Positions 12,555 through 24,468 of a DNA stretch of 64,000 nt are shown piece by piece (position 1 is the stretch's first letter; every line of letters begins with the position of its first letter). Below the pieces are notes generated by a model. The model was given only the letters and a program-made list of their open reading frames with translations, did not search any database and had not been told where the DNA came from. Both the position numbers and the translations under genes were made by a program. This DNA comes from Apodospora peruviana. Lineage: Eukaryota; Ascomycota; Sordariomycetes; Sordariales; Lasiosphaeriaceae. The DNA is taken from NCBI GenBank assembly GCA_033439685.1, contig JAUEDM010000001.1, positions 5,766,001 to 5,830,000 of the forward strand. The letters run 5' to 3'.

Positions 12555-14438
12555 TTACGAACAATCTTGACGCCAATTCTTCTTGATCCACTCCTCCATC
12601 AGCTCTGTAAATGTCTTCCCGTCGATAAACGGCCGGACATCCTTGTTGCCATACTGCTCGCCGCCGCTAAACTTAAGCGCCAGGAGCACCCACGGCTGGA
12701 TAAAATCGACAAAGACGAGATCCACGCTGTCAGGCTTATCTTCTTCCCCCTCCGGAACACCGATCTCGGTCTGTATACAATTCGGCACGGCATAAAAGTC
12801 GATGACGGAGTGAACCGCGTCATCACCGTCGTTGCCGATGTCGTCCTCGGTCGTGTATCCCTCAACAAGCGCAGGCTCCATTGGCGATTCGTTGCTGTTG
12901 AACAGAGGCTTTTGTTGAGAAGAGCCAAAGTCGCTAGCTGAGTCTGAAGCATGCTGCTGCTGCTGTCGACGGCTGTAGGTGGTGGGATCGAATTGTTCCG
13001 GAATACCCATGAACCTGACATCTGGGACACTACTATCGGCCATGGCTGCGTGGAAGATGGGTCCACTGCGATTGAGCAAGATGATGACTTTGCGGGCAAC
13101 CTCATAGGGGACGTCTGGAATATAACTAAGAGTGCTGGTGAAGGGCGAGACGATGTATGTCGTGTCTCGTGTGAAGGCGCCCTTGAAGATATCAAATCGG
13201 ATTGCGCCCGTGTTCAATATCACCAAGCGCGGAACTTCGCTCCGGTCAGCGTTGACGGCAACGTCGGGAAGCACCTCGGTCTCGAGCCAGGTATAGATGC
13301 TATTGTCGTCCGGGTAAGGCGCGCGGGTCATCCAGAGGTCTTTTGGCGCGCAGCCAAAGTTGTAGTCGAGATCAAGCTCCTTGCGCGCCCTCGCAATTAT
13401 GGCCGTGACGTTGCGGCCGTGCTCGGTCGGGAAGGTGGTCTCGTTGAGGCCGGTGTGGTGGTAGAGCCCAAGGAGGTTGTTATCGATATACCTGCGGCTG
13501 AAGGATGTGTGCTTGGGTAGCGACGACGACGACGACGGCACGTCAAAAGACCTCTTGAGATCGCCGTCGACCGACAGGAAGCCGATGGTCTCAAAGTACC
13601 TCCCGCTGGCGAGAGCGATAGAGTTGGAGTCGTAGGCTGTCGCATCCCGGATGTGGGCGTGGCCACCGAGGAAGACGATAGGGGTAAACCAGTTCTGGTC
13701 CCGGATGGCGGTGAAGATGTCCTTGAACTCCTGCATGCGAAGGCCAACGTGTCCAATTACGACAAAGACGTCGGCCTTTTCTCTGATGGCGTCCTGGAAC
13801 CATTGCTCCTTGATCGTCTCCTCGACCGGCTGGACGACGGTGTTGTTCGCGTTGACAGTGAAGTCAAATATAAAGCCAAATGCGACGATGTCCAGCTTTT
13901 GGTTTTTGGTCTGAAACTTGCGGTACCTCTGCGCCATGGGCATCCTTTCACCGGTCAAGGGGTCAATGTAGTCGAGATTCGAGGCTAGATAGGTGTTCTT
14001 GAAGTTGGGCACGGTCTGTCGGTGCTCCTCGTCGGCGGTCGGGGCCTGGTAGAGCTCGTGGTTTCCGGTGCAGATGATATCAATATCCTGCTCGCGGTAG
14101 ATGTCGTAATAGTATTTGCCCTTGGGGCTTGACGCATCGTAGAGCCCGTTGCCCTCAACGCGGTCGCCCGTGTCGACCAGGAGGAGGTCGATGCCCTTCT
14201 CGTCGGCCAGTTTCCGCAGGTGCTCAGCGAAGGAGATATAGTCACCCCAGTCGGCCGAGTACTGCGACTCCTTCAGATGCCCTCCGTGCCAGCCGTGGGT
14301 GTCGGTCGTGTGTAGAATGTTGAGCTTGCCCCAGTCGAGATCGCGCATCGGGGCGGCGACGGGGCTGGCTGCCCCTGGCTGCGCAGCTTGTGCCAGACCG
14401 GCAAGGACGCTGCCCACGATGGCCGCCTTCAGCACCAT
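12555..14438 (-). CDS. Secreted/vacuolar calcineurin-like metallophosphoesterase, 5'-nucleotidase family
   Basis: Intronless, 627 aa. A signal peptide (MVLKAAIVGSVLAGLAQA) precedes the five metallophosphoesterase blocks: HTTDTHGWHGG, LLVDTGDRVEGNG, CTGNHELY, VIGHVG and FLGGHAHIRD. A 5'-nucleotidase-type C-terminal domain follows (LVILNTGAIRFDIFKGAFT). This is the fungal Ser/Thr phosphatase-like group that includes yeast Smn1 (YHR202W). Metal ligands (D, H, D, N, H, H) are all present, so it should be an active dimetal phosphohydrolase in the secretory/vacuolar route. The substrate is unknown. Confidence 0.9.
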   Translation of the reverse strand: MVLKAAIVGSVLAGLAQAAQPGAASPVAAPMRDLDWGKLNILHTTDTHGWHGGHLKESQYSADWGDYISFAEHLRKLADEKGIDLLLVDTGDRVEGNGLYDASSPKGKYYYDIYREQDIDIICTGNHELYQAPTADEEHRQTVPNFKNTYLASNLDYIDPLTGERMPMAQRYRKFQTKNQKLDIVAFGFIFDFTVNANNTVVQPVEETIKEQWFQDAIREKADVFVVIGHVGLRMQEFKDIFTAIRDQNWFTPIVFLGGHAHIRDATAYDSNSIALASGRYFETIGFLSVDGDLKRSFDVPSSSSSLPKHTSFSRRYIDNNLLGLYHHTGLNETTFPTEHGRNVTAIIARARKELDLDYNFGCAPKDLWMTRAPYPDDNSIYTWLETEVLPDVAVNADRSEVPRLVILNTGAIRFDIFKGAFTRDTTYIVSPFTSTLSYIPDVPYEVARKVIILLNRSGPIFHAAMADSSVPDVRFMGIPEQFDPTTYSRRQQQQHASDSASDFGSSQQKPLFNSNESPMEPALVEGYTTEDDIGNDGDDAVHSVIDFYAVPNCIQTEIGVPEGEEDKPDSVDLVFVDFIQPWVLLALKFSGGEQYGNKDVRPFIDGKTFTELMEEWIKKNWRQDCS

Positions 14439-16006
14439 CTTGGATTCTGTATAGATTGTGTCTTGTTGAATATTTCGCAGCCTGTTGATTCAGGTAATCA
14501 AGGCCAGGCATGTCGAAGTCGAAGGTGAAACTCCGATCACGGACACCAGGCGGCGGCTACTGCAGCCTGGCCTGTTGCCTGCAGGAGGTTCCAGTGGGTT
14601 GTCGCCGCTAAATGTCGGTCCCGGGGTCGAGTCACTCGGGTGACAGGGGGGTCCCAGGGGGTGCATCTGACGTGCAGCACGTCACATGTCGACTTCTTCA
14701 ACCTAACACCGAATTCAATCACCAGGCCTTAAAACCACTTCGAAGGACTCAGCCTTTGGTGGGTCAACAAACTGCCCAAATTCTGCTGCCCGAAAGTCGA
14801 AGCCGACGCATTTGAATACCTACCTACTTTAGTAATTGGCATTCTGGAGGCGACCACAGATAACGACGTAAATGCGACGGATGAGGCTGCTCCAGAAAGG
14901 CCGGCTTCCGGGCAAGGAACTCGAGAAGAGGCCATCGCGTGATCGCGGTCATATCGCGGACTGCTTTGAGGAACCAAAAAGTCACGCCACATTGATAGTT
15001 TGAAGCAGTTTCAACAGTTATGGGATCCTACCTAATAGCATAAACCAAGGACTTTGGTTATCACTGCGAGAAAAGTCTTCCAGTACCATGAGCACAATAG
15101 TCGCGATATCAACCTCTGCCCAAGTTGTTTACAATCTGGACCACAATTCTTATAGTGACGATTTCTCCTTCATCCCCCACAAAAGAACAAAACAAAACCC
15201 CCTCTTTTCTTCTCAAAGACGTCGTAATGTGGTGGGATAGGAGTCATCTCCTCCATCACGTTCAACACAGTTGTTGGGATACAAAGAAGGGATATCGAAA
15301 GGTGGCTGAAAATGCGTCCCTTTTCTTGCCATGGCTACGAACACTTCCCTTGAGCGGATGAGATGGAATCCACAGCCTCGGGTTGCGAGACCACTAGGTA
15401 TTGTGGTCAATCGGCAGAACCAATCCATCATCCGGTGATGGGAATAACATGGCGCGTCGTCTCAGGTCTCAGAAGCCCGTCCAAGACAAATTCCTCCCTT
15501 GACATCAACTCCGCGAGTCCTCCTCCCTCTGCGGCACTATCATCACTTGCAGCCATCCACTTAGGAAATCTGGTAGTGTTCTTCGCGTTGGATTGTGGGC
15601 ACGCGTTCTCTCCAAAATTCAATCTCAAGTGAGACTGAGACAGCCCAGGAATTCTTGTCGCGAATCGTCTCCTACATTTATCTGACTCTATACTTTCTTT
15701 CATTATGGACATTCCATACCTGAATGAAATCAATACAGGGTGGGACTGTCGCGAGCCATGCGATGATTCCGCCCGTCTTGTCAGCCCCTTAAGTATCTCC
15801 CATTTGGCCCCGTTGTCCGCTCAGTCTTGTTTCCTATTATCCGTCCTGTAGTCGCTCATTACTGTTTGTTTTCACCAACAACCACACTCTCTCTATTGTT
15901 TTCGATTGATCGTTGTTGTGTATTTCCTCTCTAGTTGACTCTACTTTTGTTCCTGGAAGACCGCAAACGATCGACCAAAGGAATAACTCATCATCCCAGA
16001 AAAAAG
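14439..16006. other. 1.6-kb divergent intergenic region
   Basis: Separates the divergent metallophosphoesterase and Ser-rich genes. The 200 bp before 16007 is T/C-rich, like a fungal promoter/5' UTR. No convincing coding frame was found. Confidence 0.5.
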
Positions 16007-18034
16007 ATGCGGAAGACCCGTCAGGCCGCCCTGGCCGTGGCAGGCCTCTTGAGGCTTGTCAACGGTCAGTTCGACCCCAGCTCGGTCATCAGCCTCGGCC
16101 TCTCCAGCGCCAGTTCCGCTTCGGCTGCGTGTGCCAGTTCGGTTGCCAGAGTTAGCTCCGAGTCCATTGTCAGTGCGGCCAGTATCAGCTCGGCATCGGT
16201 GGCCAGCGTCATCTCAGTATGGATCGTCAGCATCGAGGCCAGCATCAGCTCTGCTTCAAGCGCCAGCTCAGTTGGCAGCATCATCTCAGAGTCCAGCGTC
16301 AGCGTGGCAGTGGCAGCCAGTATCAGTTCCGCATCCAGCGCCAGCTCAATTGCCAGCATCAGCTCTGAATATAGTGCCAGCTCTGCTGCTGTCCTGTTTT
16401 CTGCCGAGCTTTCCGTTTCGCTTGGGCTCGGGGGACCCGCGTCATCTTCTGCTTCTGTATCATCCAGCTCCATTGCCGCCAGTCTCAGGTCCGTTTCTTC
16501 GGTCAGCTCTGTCTCGTCTGCTAGTGCTGTCAGCATCGCCGCGCTAGCTCCCAGTTCTTCTTCCAGTGCTCTGGTTTCAAGCTCGATCTCGGCCCCTTCC
16601 AGCGCCAGCTTTGACGGGCCCCTGCTTTCTATCGGGCTCGGGGGGCCGTCATCTTCTGCTGTTTCATCCAGCGCCAGTTTCTCTCAGCATTGCTGCCGTG
16701 CCCAGTTCTTCAAGTCTTGCGGGTTTCGCTCGGCTTCCTCAGCCAGCTCTGTTTCTTCGGCCAGTTCTGCTTCGTCAGTTAGCTCGCTCAGCATCTTGGC
16801 CATCACTTCTATTGCTAGCTCCGCTTCTTCGACCAGCTCTGTCTCCGCAGCTTCCGAATCCAGCTCGATCTCGTTCGGCATTCTCGCTCCTGGCAGCAGC
16901 TCTTCTTCCGTCCCTGCCTCAGCTAGTGTCAGCTCCAGCGTGTCGATCCTGGCATCTGCCGGCGTCTCCGGGTCCGCGTCGTCCTCCAGCTCCGGGGAGC
17001 CTCCTTTCGCCGTTGGCCCGAGTTTCAGCTCTCCGTCGTCGGCTGCTGGACCAGTCAGCTCGCCCGCTGGTGTGGGCAGCGCCGCTGCCCCCTCGTCCGC
17101 CAGCAGCTCATCTGCCGGTTTCTCCGTTGGGGATGGCGTTAGCGCATCCGTGCTCTCAGCTGGCTTCTCTTCCAGCAGCTCTTCGCTGCCCGCCGCCCTT
17201 GCACCGAGCTCGTTTTCCTCCGTCCTCTCTTCTGTCATCTCAGCGGCATCGTCCGAGCCTTCGAGTGCTTCTGTTGATGGTACCGTCTCTGTGCTTTCCT
17301 TTGCGCCCTCGTTCTCAAGCTCCTCTTTCAGCGTCAGCGCATCGGCCGGACTGAGTGCGGAGGCCGTCCCATCCTCGTCCTCGTCCATGACCAGCAGCTC
17401 GGTTTTGTCTGTCACATCTAGCAGCAGCGAGGCTGTCGGCTCCGGCGAGGGCGCTGCCGCCGGTGAGACTTCCGGGAGATTTGGGGCGAGCGCAGCTTCA
17501 TCGCTCAGTGCGTTTAGGGCTTCCCTCTCCAGTGTGATCGCAGAAGCTGTCCCATCGTCTAGTTCTTCTGTCGAAGCTTTCGGCTCCGGCGAAACTTCCG
17601 AGGGTGTTGCAGCTACGAGAACTGGTGACGGTGTTGGAGCTGAGGCGACTGATGGCGCTGATCCTGATGAGGGTGTTGGAGCCGAAGAGACTGGTGATGA
17701 TGGTGCTTCTGGCGCCGATGAGACCGGTGCTAGCGCCGGCGGATTCGGATTCGCCATCCCGTCTAGGTTCCTGTCTTGGTTTCCCACTGGAGTTTTTGGT
17801 GGCGCTCCTGCTGAGGAGACCGGTGCCGCTGCTGAGGAGTCTGATGCCACCGCCGCCGCCGAGGAGACTACCAGCCACTGCCCTACCTCAACAACTATTG
17901 TTGTTGAGGCCGCTGAAAATACTGGTGCGGCTGGAGCCGAGAGCGAGGATCACCCACCACAAGGCGGTTACGCACCTGTTATCAACATAAACCTTGGAGG
18001 TGACAATGTCAGCGTGCAAGGCGCCAGCATCTAA
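16007..18034 (+). CDS. Ser/Ala-rich secreted protein, truncated reading frame
   Basis: 675 codons from ATG 16007, which starts a signal peptide (MRKTRQAALAVAGLLRLVNG); an upstream in-frame ATG lacks one. The rest is a low-complexity Ser/Ala/Val stalk (SASSASSVSS-type), turning into an Asp/Glu/Ala/Gly-rich part with GVGAEETGD-like repeats. The TAA at 18032 falls inside a run of five-residue repeats (GASI-stop-GATVE-GANVE-GAHLE), and coding-like sequence continues beyond it, so this is not the original end. Between about 16680 and 16735 the Ser-rich pattern moves to another frame and returns, suggesting two compensating indels. Probable cell-wall or secreted mucin-like protein, likely non-functional. 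Confidence 0.55.
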   Translation: MRKTRQAALAVAGLLRLVNGQFDPSSVISLGLSSASSASAACASSVARVSSESIVSAASISSASVASVISVWIVSIEASISSASSASSVGSIISESSVSVAVAASISSASSASSIASISSEYSASSAAVLFSAELSVSLGLGGPASSSASVSSSSIAASLRSVSSVSSVSSASAVSIAALAPSSSSSALVSSSISAPSSASFDGPLLSIGLGGPSSSAVSSSASFSQHCCRAQFFKSCGFRSASSASSVSSASSASSVSSLSILAITSIASSASSTSSVSAASESSSISFGILAPGSSSSSVPASASVSSSVSILASAGVSGSASSSSSGEPPFAVGPSFSSPSSAAGPVSSPAGVGSAAAPSSASSSSAGFSVGDGVSASVLSAGFSSSSSSLPAALAPSSFSSVLSSVISAASSEPSSASVDGTVSVLSFAPSFSSSSFSVSASAGLSAEAVPSSSSSMTSSSVLSVTSSSSEAVGSGEGAAAGETSGRFGASAASSLSAFRASLSSVIAEAVPSSSSSVEAFGSGETSEGVAATRTGDGVGAEATDGADPDEGVGAEETGDDGASGADETGASAGGFGFAIPSRFLSWFPTGVFGGAPAEETGAAAEESDATAAAEETTSHCPTSTTIVVEAAENTGAAGAESEDHPPQGGYAPVININLGGDNVSVQGASI

Positions 18035-19303
18035 GGAGCCACGGTTGAGGGTGCCAACGTGGAAGGTGCCCATCTCGAAGGCGCCACGGTCGAGGGCGCC
18101 AACGTGAATGATGAGGGTGCCGTTGGTGGGTTTGGCATCAACCATGCTGGACCCCTCTTCCTCCCGGCGCCCAAGACGATGCTGCTGGTGATGTCGAGGA
18201 TGAAGATGAGGCTGAGGTGGAAAAGGCGGACACAGAATCTGCCAGCAGCACGATGATGCCCCCGAGAGTTCCGAAAGTGGTGCCGCAGCCGCTGCTGAGG
18301 CTCTGGAAAGTGGTTTCTTTCATCATTTCCCCCCACCGTTCGATTTCGGCGGCGGCGCTGCTGCTTTTGCTCCCTCTGGCGAAGTCGAAGGAGCATCGGC
18401 GGTCGAGACGACAAGCAGCACTGCTGTGGCAGCCCTCGCCAGTGGTTTCGAGGGCGGCAGCGCACCTGCTCCCAGCGGCGCTGTCAGTGATGGTGCTGCT
18501 GCCGAAGAAGAAGAAGAAGAAGCCCCTGCTGCATCTGGAGCCCCCGCGTTTGTGCCCGGTACTTTCCATCCAGGTTTCCCCCACCCGGGGCCGTCTGCTG
18601 CTGGTGGTTCCGACGAGCCCATCTCTGAGAACGACGGTGCGAGCGCCGATGTTGGCAAAGATTCTGCCGACGCGGGCAGCGGCGCCGGTGCTGACGCTCT
18701 CGTTAGCGGCAACCTGGCTGCGGCCAATGCCGGCGCGAGCGGTACTGCCGGTGCTGTCGCCGCTGGCGTAAGCGGAAGCGCATCTCCTGGTGGTTTCGGA
18801 GCCAAGGCCGGTGCCGACGTCGCTGGTGGTGCTGCGGCCCAGGTGAGTGCGGGCAACTTCGACGGCAGTGGTGCCGAGGGAGTCGTTTTCCACTTTGCCG
18901 GTGGTGCCTACGCCGGTGTCAGCTTCAGCGGTGACATCTACATTCCCGGCGCTGCTACTGCTAGCCTGACCACCATAGTTGTTGTCACTACCGCCACGGC
19001 TGGGTTTGAGTTTAGCGCCGGTGGTGCAGGTGCTGATGCTGTTCTGACAGGAGGTGCTGGTGTCGCTGGTGCTGGTGCTGGTGCTGGTGCTGGTGCTGGC
19101 GGTGAGACCAGTGAGGATGCGGAGTTTGAGAAGGCTGAGAGAGTTCCACCGAGACCGCTTGTGCTCTCGACCCCGAGCACACCTTGGTCTTGCCTGACAC
19201 GATGGCTCCGTTCCTCCCGGCGCCGGGCACGATACCGCCTGGATGCCGCATTGTCAACGCATCGTGGGTCCCTTCCGACACCAAGCTCGCCATTGTTTGG
19301 TAG
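18035..19303 (+). pseudogene. Decayed 3' part of the Ser/Ala-rich secreted protein gene
   Basis: Coding-like sequence continues after the TAA at 18032 but needs three frame changes. The original frame persists to about 18150 (GATVE-type pentapeptides, then GGFGINHAG). It then shifts near 18150-18175 (acidic DVEDEDEAEVEKADTES), near 18245-18255 (FFHHFPPPFDFGGGAAAF, then a Gly/Ala-rich domain), and near 19140 back to the original frame. That last segment gives the natural-looking end LVLPDTMAPFLPAPGTIPPG...LAIVW and a TAG at 19301-19303. No intron signals fit these junctions. It may still be transcribed. Confidence 0.6.
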
Positions 19304-20521
19304 TTTTATGGAGATGAGAGAGGTGGGGAGGAGGCAGTGAATCTTCATGACTGCTTGTGCCTTTGGTATCAATGTGTGTCTGAGCATCCCCGAGTCGGGT
19401 GGTATGGATGGATGGGTTGATGGTATTTGTTCGTGGTCTCATGCCATGATCTATCTGTGCCTTATAGGGAGTGGCTCATGAGGATCTCGGGTTTGGATTT
19501 CTCTTACATGTTTGTTGGATTGTTTTTCGGAGGCAGTACTAGTACAAGGGATAGCCAAGATAATTTGCTAACAGGCATACGAAATTCGCTTTGGTTTTGA
19601 AACAGTCTCTTTCCTTCCCCCTGCGAGACGTGAGAACCTTGATACACCATTCCACGGCAAATAGTAGCCATCGGGTACCTTACAAAACCCTGTAAGATTC
19701 CTTGTCTGACCTATTTTGTGATCGGCTGCTAGGGCTTGAGACGGTCTTTACAAGGGATATTTTGCTGCGTAAATGAGTATTTCCAGGATGGCCACCAGGT
19801 GCTGTGAAAAGTCACGAGCTAGACCCTTATAAAATATTCGATGGCTACTATTTACCGTGGAATGGTGCACTTTACCAAATTGCCATCGTCTTAGAACACG
19901 TAAGGAATGGACTTCATGATGGGCCCGAGTCCAGATTTCTCGCTCCAATCCTCCCAAATTAAACAGTAAAAAATATATTCCAAACAAGAAACAGAATGAA
20001 CGCACAACAATATATTATTACACGAGACAAAGCACGTTCAGGCCAGTCAGTCTTGTCTCCTCCTCTGCCTGCCTGATATCAGCAACAAACCCAAACCAAG
20101 CCCTACCCGCTCGCCCGCTCCTCACCTACCTTCGGATGGTGGTGGTAGAGTCCCTCTTTTCTTCCCAAATTCCTGTTTGCCACCAACACGGTTGTTCTCT
20201 CAGAGACACCGAGCAGGCAGACCCAACGCCCCACCACTGCGAACATATCTCAACATAGGTACATAAGGTACATTCGCTGCTCAACTCAACAACTCTCACA
20301 CAATAAAAACTAGGTACTCATCGGTTCAAAATAATATGTGATCGATAAAACCCATAATCTCAAAAAAAGTTGCATTGTTGTCCCATTAAACCCTCCCCTC
20401 CCACCAAAGCCGCCAAGCCATGCCAAACCCAAGCCAAGCCAAAAATGTGTATTGTGAAAAAAGAAAGAGAAGAACAAGAACCGAGAGCCACAGATAAGCC
20501 AAGCAATGAAAATGCCTGGAA
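19304..20521. other. 1.2-kb convergent intergenic region
   Basis: Between the Ser-rich locus and the 3' end of the RhoGEF gene. AT-rich with pyrimidine tracts; no supported gene. Confidence 0.5.
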
Positions 20522-23500
20522 TTATGCCTCCAATTTCTTCTGCGTCTTCCAGAAGTCAATGGCCTCTATCACATCATCGCCGCGCTCATCTTCATATGCT
20601 AGAAGTATCTGTTTGACGTGCGTCAGTAAAACCCCAAACAGCAGACAAGGGGAAAGGGAAAAAAACTAACCTCATGTGTACTACTGTGAAGCATCCGAAT
20701 GTTCCTGTGCGGGAGAATATGTACCGCCATATTCTCAATATTCCGCAACTCGATGAAGCTCGGCTCGAACGCCAAGATCCACGGATAACTAAGCGCAAAG
20801 GCCTGCGGCGTGCCCTCCCACTCCACCTTCCACTCGGGCCGCGCTCTCCAGCCGTTCCTGTTAACAAAGAAGGAGAACTCGCTGTAGTTGAGCAGGAACT
20901 CGCCGGCCAGCCTCTCGATGTGGATCGGCTTAACTCCTTCCTTCCTAGCAACGAAGTCAAGCGACGTGTCGGCCTGATCGAGGAGCGCCTGCGTCTCTAG
21001 CGTCTCCAGGCTGACCACCTCGAAGCCGCGGGTGCACGCCACGCAGAGCTTGGACTTTAAAAAGTGGACCGAGCTGGACTCGGTCGGGATGTAAAACTCC
21101 TTGAATGGTCTCAGCTCGTCCTGGGTGGCATTGAATACCCTCGTAAGACCGCCCCTCCTGTTTGTCCGCGTCATGGCGTCGTTTGGCTCGTAAACCTTGA
21201 TGGTCGTCGACAACGCCGTGCTCTTGACGCAGCACACGAGATGGCGACCGAGGCAGATGCCCGTCCGGAAGAAGCTGCATGAGTTCTGTATCCTCTTGCC
21301 GCGTCTGGTCGAGATGGGCTCGTTCGGATTCAGAGCGTCGAGCTGGAATGAGAACAGTGACTTGTTCGAGAGCACCAGCAGGAGCTGGTATTCTTCGAGG
21401 ACGTCGACTTGCGTAACGTGCTGCACGTCGATGACACGCCTTGGAGGCGCGTCCTTTTCCTTGGAACGACGGTCGGACACGTAAATCCCATTGTCCGTTC
21501 CGTATACAAGTTTCCGCCCGCCATCTATTTGATCTCTTTGTTAGTTTACTTTGTCCATCTGCTCTCGGCCCTTTTCTCGGGGGTGGGTAGGTGTCTTACC
21601 AAATGGTGCTACACAGTTGACCCTGTTAACGCTGGAGAAGAAGCCGTGGGAAAGAATCGTGTTGTTTAGGAAATCGGTACGCCCTCTGAGTCGTTGCTGG
21701 GCATTATCGATATGCTCTAGCCACTTCTGCCGAGCTGATTGATTAGTAGCGTACAGCGTACATTCGTAACCATTTTTACCAAGATGTCGAAAGGTGATTG
21801 GCCAACCCTCCCCCTTTTTGGTATCGCTTCCGGATCGGAGAGCCGGAAGTATGCTCGACGATGATCTTTTGACCGCACCGGACTGTGGAATCACTTCTTC
21901 CATCTCCTTGATAGAGAGAAGCTCCAACGGTATAGGCTAAGAAGTTTGTTAGCATTCGTTGCAACATAGTGAAGGCTTATCGGTTCTTACTCTTCTGTGA
22001 GCCTTGTATTCCTCGACCTTCCCAACTTGTTTGGTTCGCGCGAGAAGTATAGCGTGGTCAAACAAGAATGCCGTGATATCAGTCTGTTCAGCCGGCGTCT
22101 TTTTGAGATGACCTTTATAGACCAACTCACGACCCTCGTCTGTGAGTTTCAAATCCACCTTGTCTGTAGGACGGAACCTCAGGTTCTCATGCAGACGGCG
22201 CAGGTTGAAACGATTCTCGGCCTTACCCGACTCCGCGTTGACCCTACTCAGAAGATCCCTTATCATAACTAAAACCTTCGGAATGTCATTTTTGTCCGGA
22301 TTTCCGGCGTCGGTATACTTGAGGACATTCTCCAGCAGAAGCGGGTAACGAGCGAGTCTCGTCGTGGGCTTGGTGAGGTATCCGTTGAGCTCCAGTTTCC
22401 TCGACTCTCTTCGTCGTTCCACATCGTCCACGAATTTGGCAAACTCTTTGTTGATGGACCGCTCGTTCTCAAATTCGAACTTGGCTTCTAGCTGCTTTGC
22501 GCCATAGAGGATAAATGGCTCAAATTGCGGCACAAATTCCAGGAAGACGTCGCCAACATTCTGTACAACCGGGCTCTTTTGTTGTCGTTCAGTCAGAGCC
22601 TTGGCAAACCGGGAGCTGACTCCGTGGATGCTCGGCGGGTCGATGATGTTGCTGAAGATGGCGCGCACCACTTTATCCCGGCGGTTCAGAGGGATAGTCG
22701 ACGCGCCCTGCATCTTGCCTCTCAGCGGGTATATCCAGAAGTCGCGTAGATACTCCAGATCCTTGACAAAGTCGCGTTCTGTATAGCAGATCTCCGATAT
22801 CACTTCCTGTCTCTTCTTTTCTTTATCGCCGATGCTATCGGCAATCTCCTTGGGCACGCTGTTGATCCAGAGCTTCTGTTCATCGGTCTGGTCGACATCA
22901 TCATCGTGCATCGTGGCATCTCCTTCCTTCTTCAGACCGGGGCCGGCCTTCAGATTTAGCCGTGAAACCTGTTCCAATCTTCGAGGGCAGGCTATTGAGT
23001 AGCAGAGTTGGTCTCTAGTGCAAGTCGGAGAATAACATTCCGACAGCAAGACAAATACACCATTAACGGCGGGCTTTTCCTCCGTCTCCTCAGTCATCGT
23101 CTCACGAAATTGGTACATTTCGTAGGTTGAATCCCGCAGACGGTGCTCATACTGGACGTCGTGGAAGAATTTTTGTGCGTCCAAGGCTCGTCCCAAGAGT
23201 AGTGCCAGATTTCTATCGGTTGTCCGGATGATATATGAGAGCACATCAACAGCTTCTGCACCACTGAAGGCATTCTTGTATGTCAACTCGTTCTTCGTAC
23301 GCTCGCCCACAACAATTTTTTGCCGGAAGCAATCCGCAACGCGAGACAAAAGGGCAGGGTACACAATAGGCGGCCGAACCTTTGCCGTTGCAGGGCGGCC
23401 TTCGCCGTTAACAGAACCGTTGACTGACGGGCGATGGACCAGAGTCTGGGTGTCTGTTCTGTCGCTTGGGGCTATAGATGGCGCTATCGTCGAAGCCATG

Positions 23501-24468
23501 GACATGGTCCTGTTACTGTCATGGCTTGTCGTGGAGGCCATGCTAGTTGTCCTCGTCTGCGTTCCCGGCGGATGAGCACTTGGATATCCAGAACCGAACG
23601 CTCCGTATCCAGCTGCCGCAGGAGGATGCTCGGAGACGGTCGGGCTTGTGCCGGGAGGCCTCCTGTTTGGTATTACACGTCCGCTCATCGTTTGGTGCGC
23701 GTCACGGTCGTGTGAGCTGTAACCAGTCATAGACATGGAACGGTCGTCCATGTGCCTTTCGGGCACCACTCGCCCCTGAGCAGTCGTCCGAGCAGAGTTC
23801 GGATTGTACTGAGCATGGCGGAAAGCGTTTGCAGACCCTTGATGCTGCTGGTAGCTTTGGGGTGGAGGCTGATACATGGGTTGCCTCGGGGCGCTCGCCA
23901 TGGACTGCGATCGATAAGGGTCGGAATTCAAGGCTGGCGCAGGACCGCCTTGGTAGTAACGCTGGGCAGGCGCCCTCGGCGGCGCATTGTTGTAGTAGGC
24001 CGGACCCGGCGGCGGGCCGCGGAGCGAATCTGATCGAGGAGTCGGCTGCTGTGGCAGGGGCGCACCGGGATATTGGCGTCGTGCCTGTTGTTGCTGCTGC
24101 TGTTGCAGGTACTGGGGAGAAGGAACCTGCTGGCCGCTTGATACCGATCGCTGGCCCTGGTAGTAGGGGCTTCCCCCGCCCATGCCGCCATCATTGGGAC
24201 GTTGTCGTGGAGGAGGCGGTTCGGAGTAGGCTCCTCCGGGCTGAGGGCGTGGAGGTGGTTGCCTTTGCATTCCTATTCCGCTGGTGGTAGACGACATGGT
24301 CTGGGTGCGACCCTCAGGCATGGGATGCTGCAAGGTAGAGGAAGTCATGGTCTGCGACCGGCCGGGAGGAGGGGGGGCTCCGAAGATGCTGGAGAATGCA
24401 TCGTCTCGCTGGTTGCCATATTGACTCGGCCGTGGAGGCGGCATCCGTTCTTGCCCGTAGTCGGCCAT
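20522..24468 (-). CDS. ROM2: Rho1 guanine nucleotide exchange factor, Rom2 family
   Basis: Minus-strand exons 24468-21991, 21936-21600, 21524-20671 and 20608-20522; 1251 aa. Order: a long Pro/Gln/Ser-rich disordered N-terminus (about 1-330), a DEP domain (about 350-440), a Dbl-homology RhoGEF domain (about 550-740, starting RQEVISEICYTERDFVKDLE), a PH domain interrupted by the first intron, and a C-terminal CNH domain (DGGRKLVYGTDNGIYVSDRR onward) ending DFWKTQKKLEA. Introns are 54, 75 and 62 bp with GTAAGA/GTTAGT donors, and all frames join. Rom2 activates Rho1 for the cell-wall integrity pathway and glucan synthase at the plasma membrane. The start at MADYGQERM was preferred to an ATG 39 codons upstream that begins a low-complexity Ile/Pro run. 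Confidence 0.93.

Noticed and set aside
16684..17850. 388-codon minus-strand ORF, acidic and Ala/Pro-rich
   Set aside because: Antisense to the Ser-rich gene in the frame where sense Ser/Ala/Gly/Val codons cannot make stops. No signal peptide or domain.
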